Source: Saprospiraceae bacterium (GTDB lineage: Bacteria; Bacteroidota; Bacteroidia; Chitinophagales; Saprospiraceae). From it: a DNA stretch of 64,000 nt. This document shows positions 9,300 to 17,274 of this stretch, piece by piece (positions within the stretch are counted from its first letter, which is position 1; every line of letters starts with the position of its first letter). Location of the stretch: NCBI GenBank assembly GCA_019694255.1, contig JAIBCI010000110.1, positions 1 to 64,000 on the forward strand, read 5' to 3'. A model generated the notes under the pieces. The model had not been told where the DNA came from. It searched no databases and worked only from the letters and a program-made list of their open reading frames with translations. The translations under genes and the position numbers were made by a program.

Positions 9300-10159
9300 A
9301 TTATTTTGCCGGTGTATTTGAAACTGAAATTTTAAGAATTAACGGTGGCTTAACCCAGACAATCACCGACCAACTGGCGATAGAAGAACCCCTCGAGATC
9401 GTGGCCAGAATACAAACTAAAGACAATACTTTATTAAAAAATATATCTGTAACAATGAGAACTCCGGGACAGGATGAATATCTGACTGCTGGATTTCTAT
9501 TTACCGAAGGCATTGTGGACCGAAAAACGGATATACGACACCTCAATAATCTTACCGTATGCGCAGAGGACGAGCTCAATAACGAAACAATTATTGTTGA
9601 TATAAATCCTGAGTTGGCACACCGCCTGAGGGATCTGGAAAGGCACTTCTATGCAAGCTCATCCTGCGGTGTCTGTGGAAAGGCCTCTATTGATCTGGTA
9701 ACTTCTGAAGCTCGTTATATTCCTAAAAAAGTGCATGATGTACTTTCACCAGAATTACTCAATAGTCTTCCTGATAGACTTCGGGAGCGTCAGAAATTGT
9801 TTAGTATGACCGGAGGAATACATGCCTGCGCTTTATTTGATCTCGAAGGCAATCTGATTTACTTTGCAGAAGATATCGGCCGACATAATGCAATGGATAA
9901 ATTAATCGGATGGGGACTTATGAATGATCGCCTGCCGTTTAGCGATGAAATTATCCTGCTTAGCGGAAGAGCGAGTTTTGAGATGATCCAGAAGGCTATG
10001 CATAGCGGTGTTCATACTGTTGCCGCGGTCGGCGCTCCAAGTAGTTTGGCCGTACAAACTGCTGATAATTTTGGATTGACACTGATTGGCTTTCTTTCAG
10101 AGAAAAAAATGAATGTATATAGCCACAATTTTCGCATCAAACATCCAGCTTCCTTTTGA
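9296..10159 (+). CDS. fdhD: Formate dehydrogenase accessory sulfurtransferase FdhD
   Basis: FdhD passes sulfur from a cysteine desulfurase to the bis-MGD molybdenum cofactor of formate dehydrogenase. The 287 residues show the family marks in order: RTPGQDEYLTAGFLFTEGI near 60-80, the sulfur-carrying CGVCGK motif near 123-128, MTGGIHACALF, EDIGRHNAMDKLIGW, LLSGRASFEM and AAVGAPSSLAV. It overlaps the small gene upstream and the mobA-like gene downstream by four bases each, forming a compact operon. No formate dehydrogenase catalytic subunit is in the window. A cysteine desulfurase is encoded at 26829-27959 but need not be its partner. Confidence 0.95.
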   Translation: MNYFAGVFETEILRINGGLTQTITDQLAIEEPLEIVARIQTKDNTLLKNISVTMRTPGQDEYLTAGFLFTEGIVDRKTDIRHLNNLTVCAEDELNNETIIVDINPELAHRLRDLERHFYASSSCGVCGKASIDLVTSEARYIPKKVHDVLSPELLNSLPDRLRERQKLFSMTGGIHACALFDLEGNLIYFAEDIGRHNAMDKLIGWGLMNDRLPFSDEIILLSGRASFEMIQKAMHSGVHTVAAVGAPSSLAVQTADNFGLTLIGFLSEKKMNVYSHNFRIKHPASF

Positions 10160-10719
10160 CCAGTATTATTCTATGCGGAGGAATGAGCAGCAGACTAGGT
10201 GTATCTAAAGCCAGTATTGTTCGCGATAGGCTTCCTTTGCATCTTTGGTGGCAGAATGCACTTGCGCCTTTTTCAGAAACCATTAAAATTTCGTGTAACG
10301 CAGACCAGGCTCATCAGTTTAAAGGACAAATGACTGTTCTTGATTATGAATATTATAAAGGTCCATTGTCCGGCATTGTCTCTCAGATCCAATCAGATCC
10401 GGATGAAGCTTTCTTTGTAACAGCGTGTGATCTGATATATATCAGACCACAGGATATCGACACGATATTTCGACAAAGAAAAAAAGATTTTGATGGTACC
10501 GCAATGACTGATACTACGGGTCAAGTGTTTCCTCTTTTCACCATCCTTGAGCCTTCAATTTTTCCAGTCCTCGAAAAAGAATTCAGAGAAGGCAAACGTT
10601 CTTTATTGAAAGTACTTTCTGATACTTCGATCAATATTATCCCATCTGATGCAGACTTCAGGGGCATTAATACGCCCCGGGAATTGAATGAATACCTTCA
10701 AAATCATTCGAATTTATAA
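10156..10719 (+). CDS. mobA: Molybdenum cofactor guanylyltransferase-like protein (MobA family)
   Basis: A 187-residue nucleotidyltransferase of the MobA type, which adds GMP to molybdopterin. It has the nucleotide-binding loop LCGGMSSRLGVSK at the N-terminus (family LxGGxSxRMGxxK), GPLSGIVSQI near 75, the acidic site TACDL near 93-97, and GINTPRELNEY at the C-terminus. The start is a TTG whose last three bases belong to the TGA stop overlap of fdhD (TTGA), so coupling is likely. Its last 53 bases overlap the 3' end of the convergent NTPase gene. Together with fdhD this makes a bis-MGD maturation cassette. Confidence 0.88.
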   Translation: MTSIILCGGMSSRLGVSKASIVRDRLPLHLWWQNALAPFSETIKISCNADQAHQFKGQMTVLDYEYYKGPLSGIVSQIQSDPDEAFFVTACDLIYIRPQDIDTIFRQRKKDFDGTAMTDTTGQVFPLFTILEPSIFPVLEKEFREGKRSLLKVLSDTSINIIPSDADFRGINTPRELNEYLQNHSNL

Positions 10720-11158
10720 TGATTTGTGGAAGGCCAAATTGCTCAATAAATGGATTTAGAATTGTAGACCTCAGTACCACCAAAAGCCATTTTCTTTCAA
10801 GTAGTGCAGCTCTTTTCATTAGACCGTTGAGATAAGGATAAAATCCATTACCCGATATCTCAAGTGGCCCCCATTCATCTAGTAAAATAAATTTTTTTTG
10901 CTCAAAATCTCTGACAACCATATTCGAACCTTTTGCAAAAGCGCTCTTTAGAAATCGAAATCTCCCGATAACAACGACATCAATCTCATTGACAGTCTGA
11001 AAAGGGAAATAGCTCTGCTCGCTAATTGAATAGATCATGCGGAGATTGTCAACATCAGGCGTCAGAATCCCCCCAACCTCGGGATGATTCTCCAAAACAG
11101 ATTTAATTTTGGTTGTCTTCCCACTTCTGACCGGTCCGTGAATGAGCATTATACTCAA
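10667..11158 (-). CDS. P-loop NTPase, THEP1-like
   Basis: A 163-residue P-loop protein with Walker A GPVRSGKTT at residues 8-16 and a Walker B-like strand FILLDEWGPLE near 90-100. This spacing and the DEWGPLE motif recall the THEP1-type nucleoside triphosphatase family. The first start is TTG at 11158; an ATG at 11149 gives a protein three residues shorter. The gene overlaps the upstream membrane-protein gene by four bases, so the two are probably co-translated and may work together. Its 3' end overlaps the convergent mobA-like gene by 53 bases. A molybdenum-related job is possible from position only. Confidence 0.7.
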   Translation of the reverse strand: MSIMLIHGPVRSGKTTKIKSVLENHPEVGGILTPDVDNLRMIYSISEQSYFPFQTVNEIDVVVIGRFRFLKSAFAKGSNMVVRDFEQKKFILLDEWGPLEISGNGFYPYLNGLMKRAALLERKWLLVVLRSTILNPFIEQFGLPQIIINSNDFEGIHSIPGAY

Positions 11159-12162
11159 AGCATTGGATCAAATAATAAACGATAAAGCAGAAACTCAAAA
11201 AACTTTATGGGACGCAAATACCATAAATAACTTCTTGATGCGTCCATTGATAAACGCACCAGGGAGATTAAGCTTGGAAAAAAGTTGACAATCGACGATA
11301 TCTGATCGCTGTATATCACGCGATACTTATCAAAATATCGAGACATTAAATACTTAATTAAAGGAATGACAAATAAAAACCAAATAGCAATAATCAATAA
11401 AGTTCGTAATAAGTAAATTTGAATGAAACTTTCCTTACCTGTAAGAAACATCATTATTACAATAGCAATAAAAAACACAAATAAGGAAATAATTCCATAC
11501 TTAAATTTTGCGTGATTATTGGTTACAGTGACTTGCGAATTGCTTTGAGAAAACAATCTAATCTCTCCGATATCTCCAGATATCAATCGACGATATAAAT
11601 GAGTAATATACAATGCAGAAACCACTGCTGCTATAATATAAACAGCAATATAAAAGGAAAATACAATAGAACTGGCTCCCATTCCAAGAAACTCCAAATT
11701 CTTTCCCAAATACTGGTTTACAAATTCATCAAAAACATCATACATACGCTTACCAAAAAAAATCGTCAAGACAATGATTTTCTGTAAAGCAGATTCGAGA
11801 AAAGTCAAAACACAGGAGAGCAATATGCTTATTGAGTTGATACCAATTGCCCGATACACAAAAAAGCAAATGATAGCCTGAAAGCTAACCGCCAGATAGG
11901 CAGTAAAAGAAGTATGAGGGCTCAATGACAATTTGATTAATAGCACTAATATTAAAGATCTGGATAAAACCTTCCAGTCTAAATTACCGTAGTGACAAAT
12001 CAAAGTCACCAGCATTACCGAGAGACCGGTAAGAATTATGCCGGAAAAAGGAAAGTGAAAAAAATGAAGAAATCCGCCGATGCCAGATTCATTCATAGCC
12101 CATAAGGCCGTCAGACGAAAGATTACATCTGCTGTAACTTTTTTCGACGAATCAAATGTCAT
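11155..12162 (-). CDS. Uncharacterised polytopic membrane protein paired with NTPase
   Basis: A 335-residue protein with about seven hydrophobic segments, roughly at 38-60, 66-86, 90-110, 112-135, 165-190, 222-242 and 250-275. It has no signal peptide and no motif I can assign. The segment around SPHTSFTAYLAVSFQAIICFFVY loosely recalls substrate-binding (S) components of ECF transporters, but that is a visual impression. Its stop overlaps the start of the P-loop NTPase gene, suggesting a membrane protein/NTPase pair. It lies four bases downstream of gldC in the same direction, so it may share the gldC transcript. Confidence 0.7.
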   Translation of the reverse strand: MTFDSSKKVTADVIFRLTALWAMNESGIGGFLHFFHFPFSGIILTGLSVMLVTLICHYGNLDWKVLSRSLILVLLIKLSLSPHTSFTAYLAVSFQAIICFFVYRAIGINSISILLSCVLTFLESALQKIIVLTIFFGKRMYDVFDEFVNQYLGKNLEFLGMGASSIVFSFYIAVYIIAAVVSALYITHLYRRLISGDIGEIRLFSQSNSQVTVTNNHAKFKYGIISLFVFFIAIVIMMFLTGKESFIQIYLLRTLLIIAIWFLFVIPLIKYLMSRYFDKYRVIYSDQISSIVNFFPSLISLVRLSMDASRSYLWYLRPIKFFEFLLYRLLFDPML

Positions 12163-12165
12163 AAA

Positions 12166-12507
12166 TTAATTATCGCCGGCCGACTTGCCAGAAACCTTGC
12201 TTCCGAAATATTCTACAAATTTCATCATGTCATTTCCCAACTCCGCATGGTTGGTGGCCTTAGTATAGGTGTCACAAAGAGACTTTAACGTATGATACAT
12301 AAAACGATCCATCTCTCCAATTTCCATTTCTTTAGTCCAGAGATCAAGCTTAAGTGTATCCTGAGAAGTCTTCTCAAAAATAGATAAAAGAAAAGCCTTG
12401 GCTTCAGTGTACTGTTCATTACCTTCATCACTTGTCCATACTATGGATGATGGAATTTTGTCATCATCAAGCCTAACAATAATTTTAATTTCAGATTTCT
12501 GAGCCAT
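12166..12507 (-). CDS. gldC: Gliding motility protein GldC
   Basis: A 113-residue cytoplasmic protein matching the GldC family in length and sequence: SEIKIIVRLDDDKIPSSIVW at the start, then TEAKAFLLSIFE, LKLDLWTKEMEIGEMDRF and LGNDMMKFVEYFG. GldC is conserved across Bacteroidota with and without gliding, and its biochemical role is unclear. A -7 box (TAACTTTG) 30 bases upstream suggests transcription from the gap after the DUF4249 gene. The membrane-protein and NTPase genes follow in the same direction. Confidence 0.9.
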   Translation of the reverse strand: MAQKSEIKIIVRLDDDKIPSSIVWTSDEGNEQYTEAKAFLLSIFEKTSQDTLKLDLWTKEMEIGEMDRFMYHTLKSLCDTYTKATNHAELGNDMMKFVEYFGSKVSGKSAGDN

Positions 12508-12537
12508 AAACTTTGTATGTACTAATAAACGGAATTA

Positions 12538-12545
12538 CAAAGTTA
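12538..12545 (-). promoter_or_regulatory. -7 box for gldC
   Basis: TAACTTTG on the minus strand fits TANNTTTG, 30 bases before the gldC ATG and inside the 47-base gap after the DUF4249 gene. No -33 element is obvious. Confidence 0.4.
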
Positions 12546-12554
12546 GTTTGAATT

Positions 12555-13490
12555 TTATTTAAATGGAACAAAAATTCTATAGGTTTGGCAATGTTGGGCG
12601 CCAAAGATACCTAGACCGTTGTCAATATTTCCTTTAATTCGTACGTAACTGCTGAATGGCCCCTGGCGCGTACGGCTAACTTCCAGTGTATTCCAGAAAT
12701 CAAATTGCTCATCATTAATGGTACACCACTTTATTGTTACCGTATCCCCTCTCCTGAAATATCCAGTCGTATCACTAAATCCGGATTCCGGCGATTGGGC
12801 TTTGTTTAAAGTAAATTTAAATCGCTGCCCGTCAAAAAAGAAATCATTTGTCACAGATGAAAAATTGGGTACAAGTGACTCACCTTTGCCTGCGGTGAAA
12901 TATCGGTAAAAATCCCTGTATTGCGGGTTATCCTGAATGATACAAAAGGCTTGTGCAAAACTGTCATTCTGTTTGCCCGGCAAATTGCCAAACCAAATGG
13001 AATCTATATTCACCGATAATGGAATATAACAACTTGCTCGCAATGTATCTTGGCCGACTACAATTTGAAGATGATATGATTGCCCAACATTCAATGGTAT
13101 TGACCCGTTCAAATCCGCATACGCACAAAAATCAATAGCCAGGGAATCAGAATTGATACCAAGCCCGTTGAGCACTTCGCTTCTCAGAGGCTCTGGCAGC
13201 TGATTAAGGCAGATTTCCTCCAGAGCATAACTGTTTCCATTGGCTTCAATAGTTATTTTCGCTCCATGAACAAAAAGATTTTTTAGCACAACGCTGTCAA
13301 TCTTGGCGTAAAAACCAATGGATCGGGTCAGCAACAAATATGGTGGCAGTGCGTTTTCCGATTTTTCAAGATAGGCTTCAACAACATACTGCGATTTATA
13401 CAACGTTGGATCCGGAGTGATGTCCTCTTCACATGACATTAAAAATAGAACTAAACAAATACTTAAGATCGTATTAAATGGGGCTTTCAT
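12555..13490 (-). CDS. DUF4249 lipoprotein, partner of TonB receptor
   Basis: A 311-residue outer-membrane lipoprotein candidate: signal peptide ending at lipobox LFLMSCEE (Cys near 20), then the DUF4249 opening in which YVVEAYLEK begins the beta-sandwich, and CYIPLSVNIDSIWF in the middle. DUF4249 proteins are usually encoded next to a TonB-dependent receptor and are thought to assist it at the cell surface. Here the gene overlaps the receptor gene by 17 bases, so the two are almost certainly one unit. The substrate is not evident. Confidence 0.88.
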   Translation of the reverse strand: MKAPFNTILSICLVLFLMSCEEDITPDPTLYKSQYVVEAYLEKSENALPPYLLLTRSIGFYAKIDSVVLKNLFVHGAKITIEANGNSYALEEICLNQLPEPLRSEVLNGLGINSDSLAIDFCAYADLNGSIPLNVGQSYHLQIVVGQDTLRASCYIPLSVNIDSIWFGNLPGKQNDSFAQAFCIIQDNPQYRDFYRYFTAGKGESLVPNFSSVTNDFFFDGQRFKFTLNKAQSPESGFSDTTGYFRRGDTVTIKWCTINDEQFDFWNTLEVSRTRQGPFSSYVRIKGNIDNGLGIFGAQHCQTYRIFVPFK

Positions 13491-15840
13491 TGTTTAAAAT
13501 TTTGGGCCTGGAAGACCAGCTAAAATTATAAGTCACTGATGGGATAATGGTAAATATAGAAACTTTGACAGCTCTCGCACTAGCGTTGCCTGAATAAATC
13601 TGTGAACTGAAGTCTGTATAGGTAAAAAATGGATTTTTCCTGTTATAAACATTATAGATGGAAAATGCCCAACTGTGGTGAAACCTTGATCGTTTTAATG
13701 AACTATTATCATAAACCATTGAAATATCCAGGCGGTGATAGGGCTCAAGTCGCGCACTGTTTCTAGGACCGTATTCGACATTGGGTCTGCCGTCGATAAT
13801 AAAAAGGCTTTGAATTGGCGTATAAGCTCGCCCAGTGGCATATATAAAATTGGCACTACATTGCCAGCTTGGTGATAATCTGTAACTTCCTACAAGCACC
13901 AAATCATGTGGCCTGTCATAAGTAGCCGGAAATACCCTGCCTTTTTCAATTTCAGAAAACCAGCGCTCTGTTTTGCTTAAAGTGTAACCAACCCAACCGT
14001 TTAACCTTCCCTTTTTACGTGCAATAAATAATTCCAGCCCGTAAGCACGGCCACGTCCGGAGACAAATTCACGTTCAACTTCCGAACTAAAATCTTCAAC
14101 ATAACTTTCGCGATAATCCAGTTGATTGTAAAGGTCTTTATAATAGGTCTCCACTGAAATTTCAAATTCGTTACTTAACAAATTTCTGAAATATCCCAAT
14201 GAATACTGGAATCCTAACTGTGGCTTGACACGCTCCGTACTAGGCACCCAAATGTCGGTCGGCAGCGTAGAACCTGAATTACTAACCAGATGTATATATT
14301 GGCTATTCACACTCATTCCGCCTTTAACAGAACTATTGGGACCTGTAGATACATTGAAGTAAATCCTGGGCTCAGGCACCAAATAACTTTTTACAAATTC
14401 TCCGGATTGGTAATTATTGAGCCTTCCGGTATAAGGCCCTACTTGAATAAAATTTGAAAATCTTAATCCCGTATTGAGGGAGATTCCCGGACGCAATATC
14501 CAGTCATCTAAAAAGTAAAGCTCACTTTCATGACCAAACTTGGTCTCAAGTTTTGACACAAAATCCACTTCTCCATTAGTGGCACTGACCAAATTGGGTG
14601 TGAGCCGATGATAAGTGTACCTCATGCCGAATTTGATATGATGCTTATTGCTCGGATAATAATCAGCATCGGCTTTACATGAAATATCCTTTACACCTGA
14701 CTTAACCACAACTGAAAAGTCTTCCTGACCCGCATCAAGTCTGAAGTCATAGTTGTTGACAATCAATGACACGTTACTGAATAAATCATTGCGAATCTCA
14801 TGATTCCAACGAAGTGTTCCTGTTGCATTTCCATAGGGCAGCTTTACGCCAAATGCCCGGTCATTGTTAGAAAATTTAAACACATCACGACCAAAATAAC
14901 CGCTTAGATAAATCCTGTCGCGGTTTGTAAGGCGGTAATTGATTTTTGTATTGATATCGTAAAAATAATAGTTGGTTCCGGCGAAGTTTGTATTTCTGAT
15001 AAAGGGCTGTGCCAAATCCAGCGCATATGTTCTCCTGGCAGATATGATAAATGAGGATTTATTTTGGGCGATCGGACCCTGCAGTGTCAATCGTGATGAA
15101 ATCAGTCCGATACCACCTTCAGCTTCGAAGTATTCATTATTTCCCTCCTTCATCTGAACATCAATGACGGAGGAAATCCTTCCGCCATACTCAGCAGGCG
15201 CACTCCCTTTAATCAGCTTTGTATTCTTAATAGCATCTGCATTAAAGACACTAAAGAAGCCAAGTAGATGTCCTGTATTGTATACTATCGCCTCATCCAA
15301 TAAGACAAGATTCTGATCCGGCCCACCACCTCTGATATACAAACCGCTAGTACCTTCTGTAGCAGAGGACACCCCAGGCAGCAATTGAAGCGTTTTGAGT
15401 ATATCTACTTCACCAAGTAATGCCGGCATTCGTTTCACAATATCCGTATTCATAACCTGAGTTCCCATTTCTGTTGAACGCACGTTCTTTTTTATTTCTT
15501 CGGAACTGATGGTCACTTCCTCCAGCTCAAGTCCTGACTTAAGTTTAACATTAAGCTCCAAATTCTTGTTAAGAACAATTTTTCTGTGTTCTTCTGTATA
15601 TCCGGTATATGTAAAAACCAATTCATACTCACCTTCAGTCAATGTCATAGACCAGAACCCATAATTGTTAGAAGACACCCCGCTGCTTTGGTTGTTGACA
15701 TCGTGGATATTTGCACCTATAATAGTTTCACCACTGCCTGATTCGGTTATATACCCGTGAACGGTGAATTTTTGCTGGCTTGAAAGTGCACCTTGAAAAA
15801 GAATGAATAACAATATTGCACCTGCGGTTTTATTCATCAT
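13474..15840 (-). CDS. TonB-dependent receptor with carboxypeptidase-regulatory-like domain
   Basis: A 788-residue outer-membrane receptor: signal peptide to about residue 21, a carboxypeptidase-regulatory-like domain (~22-105: VHGYITESGSGETIIGANI, YGFWSMTLTEGEYELVFTYTGY), a plug domain (~125-235: LQLLPGVSSATEGTSGLYIRGG, GGRISSVIDVQMKEG), then a 22-strand-type barrel. It belongs to the same subgroup as the receptor at 47024-49261, with GGxPxQN and GxFSVFxxxxI motifs. The DUF4249 lipoprotein gene overlaps its end. The gene lies 25 bases after the TraB/GumN gene. No substrate can be assigned. Confidence 0.9.
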   Translation of the reverse strand: MMNKTAGAILLFILFQGALSSQQKFTVHGYITESGSGETIIGANIHDVNNQSSGVSSNNYGFWSMTLTEGEYELVFTYTGYTEEHRKIVLNKNLELNVKLKSGLELEEVTISSEEIKKNVRSTEMGTQVMNTDIVKRMPALLGEVDILKTLQLLPGVSSATEGTSGLYIRGGGPDQNLVLLDEAIVYNTGHLLGFFSVFNADAIKNTKLIKGSAPAEYGGRISSVIDVQMKEGNNEYFEAEGGIGLISSRLTLQGPIAQNKSSFIISARRTYALDLAQPFIRNTNFAGTNYYFYDINTKINYRLTNRDRIYLSGYFGRDVFKFSNNDRAFGVKLPYGNATGTLRWNHEIRNDLFSNVSLIVNNYDFRLDAGQEDFSVVVKSGVKDISCKADADYYPSNKHHIKFGMRYTYHRLTPNLVSATNGEVDFVSKLETKFGHESELYFLDDWILRPGISLNTGLRFSNFIQVGPYTGRLNNYQSGEFVKSYLVPEPRIYFNVSTGPNSSVKGGMSVNSQYIHLVSNSGSTLPTDIWVPSTERVKPQLGFQYSLGYFRNLLSNEFEISVETYYKDLYNQLDYRESYVEDFSSEVEREFVSGRGRAYGLELFIARKKGRLNGWVGYTLSKTERWFSEIEKGRVFPATYDRPHDLVLVGSYRLSPSWQCSANFIYATGRAYTPIQSLFIIDGRPNVEYGPRNSARLEPYHRLDISMVYDNSSLKRSRFHHSWAFSIYNVYNRKNPFFTYTDFSSQIYSGNASARAVKVSIFTIIPSVTYNFSWSSRPKILNNESPI

Positions 15841-15865
15841 AACGACAAAAAAACCAATATTGATA

Positions 15866-16666
15866 CTAAAAGTTTAGCAATAAAGGCTTTAGTCTAAGAC
15901 CTTTTTTTTGCAACAAGCGTATTATTCCATATTGACCATACAAATGTGCGGCTCCGACTGCTGCAAACGTATTTCCATTCACAACACAATGTTCAATCAC
16001 CTGAGCCATTTTAATATTTCTATCCCTGAGAAGTAAATGCCTCGCACCGGACGAACTTTTCTTGGCATCTCGGTAAAGGAACCGAATATCTTGTTCAAAG
16101 TATTTTTTAAAAAGATGTTCGAAGCGTCTTTGCATCTTTAATGGGTCTTTAACAGCTTTAAAGAAGAGTTTATACTGTAACGCTAGCGGAATTTTATTAA
16201 GGGTAAAGTAATGATCTTCGACGGTCTCAAGCCCATACATATTTTTGAATGAAGACTTCCCGTATTCCCATATCCATTCATCAAGAACTTGCGAATCAGA
16301 ACCAATAAATAACTGCAGTATTATCAAATTAAGAATGACCAGCGGCTTAAGGTGTTCATGTTTTTTGAGTTCAAAGCCAAAATCCCTGAATAGATTTTCA
16401 TCAATCTTTTGCCATTTTGCGGGATTAATAAACAAAGAGTGATGCTGTTCAGATAATAACAAATGATATCTGCTCAAATCAGCCTTCATGGCTTCATCAA
16501 TACTTACTTCAACTGCACAGTTGGAACATGACTGTATAAAAGGTATCAGCAGGTTTTTGAGCACTTCCAGACGGTTATCATTCGTATGAATGCTCCCAAA
16601 CAAATAAGATTCATCCTTCAGATTCTGAGAAGATATCTTCCATAAAAGAGAAGGAGAATAGGACAA
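15866..16666 (-). CDS. TraB/GumN family protein
   Basis: A 266-residue protein with the TraB/GumN (Tiki-like) signature: an N-terminal GxxH in LFGSIHTND near 22-30, VEVSIDE near 53, and a C-terminal VGAAHLYGQYGI near 236-247. The conserved Gly-x-x-His pair and Glu fit the metal-binding site proposed for this fold. Unlike many bacterial relatives, it has no signal peptide here, so it is probably cytoplasmic unless the start is wrong. It lies between an Lrp regulator (9 bases upstream) and the TonB receptor. Function is unknown. Confidence 0.8.
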   Translation of the reverse strand: MSYSPSLLWKISSQNLKDESYLFGSIHTNDNRLEVLKNLLIPFIQSCSNCAVEVSIDEAMKADLSRYHLLLSEQHHSLFINPAKWQKIDENLFRDFGFELKKHEHLKPLVILNLIILQLFIGSDSQVLDEWIWEYGKSSFKNMYGLETVEDHYFTLNKIPLALQYKLFFKAVKDPLKMQRRFEHLFKKYFEQDIRFLYRDAKKSSSGARHLLLRDRNIKMAQVIEHCVVNGNTFAAVGAAHLYGQYGIIRLLQKKGLRLKPLLLNF

Positions 16667-16675
16667 GCTCTTACT

Positions 16676-17170
16676 TTATGAGATTCCGTCTTTCACCTGC
16701 GTGGGATCGATCGGAAGCACAGTATTTTTCTTTATAGTGGAAAGATTCATCAAGGTCTTCAATCTTTCCACTTCTTCGATCTGAGACAACTTTTTAAATA
16801 AAAGTTTCTCATACGCATGAATATCCTTGCAAACAACCTTCATCAGAATATCCGCATCACCGGTAATGACAAAACACTCAATGACTTCAGGTATATTTTT
16901 TACCTTCTCAATAAAACTTTCCAAGGCTTTTGGCTTGTGCCAGGCTACATTGACTAACACAAAGGTGCTGATGGACAGGTCAACTTTCAGCGGGTTTACT
17001 TTGGCATGATAGCTTTCAATAACTCCCAACTGCTCCAGTTTTTTTACCCGCTCAAGGGTTGGTGCCGGAGACAGCCCAATTTTTTTGGATAGCTCCAGGT
17101 TGGTAATTTTGCTATTAAGTTGTAGAATGTTCAGAATTTTAATGTCAATCTTGTCTAATCGATCTTGCAT
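16676..17170 (-). CDS. Lrp/AsnC family transcriptional regulator
   Basis: A 164-residue Lrp/AsnC regulator: N-terminal winged helix-turn-helix (residues ~5-65: LDKIDIKILNILQLNSKITN, LSKKIGLSPAPTLERVKKLE) and a C-terminal RAM ligand-binding domain (~70-150: STFVLVNVAW, VIECFVITGDADILMKVVCKD). Members sense amino acids. The gene sits 104 bases downstream of glutamate dehydrogenase, which it might regulate; no operator is recognised. The ATG at 17170 gives the family's standard start. Confidence 0.92.
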   Translation of the reverse strand: MQDRLDKIDIKILNILQLNSKITNLELSKKIGLSPAPTLERVKKLEQLGVIESYHAKVNPLKVDLSISTFVLVNVAWHKPKALESFIEKVKNIPEVIECFVITGDADILMKVVCKDIHAYEKLLFKKLSQIEEVERLKTLMNLSTIKKNTVLPIDPTQVKDGIS

Positions 17171-17274
17171 ATGGCGAATTTTTATTGTGCGAGAAACAAT
17201 TAAAAGACTTGATTGCCTTTTTAGGACTTGGCTTTAAGAAAATTTTAACTATACCGCAACGTTGTAAAATATTA

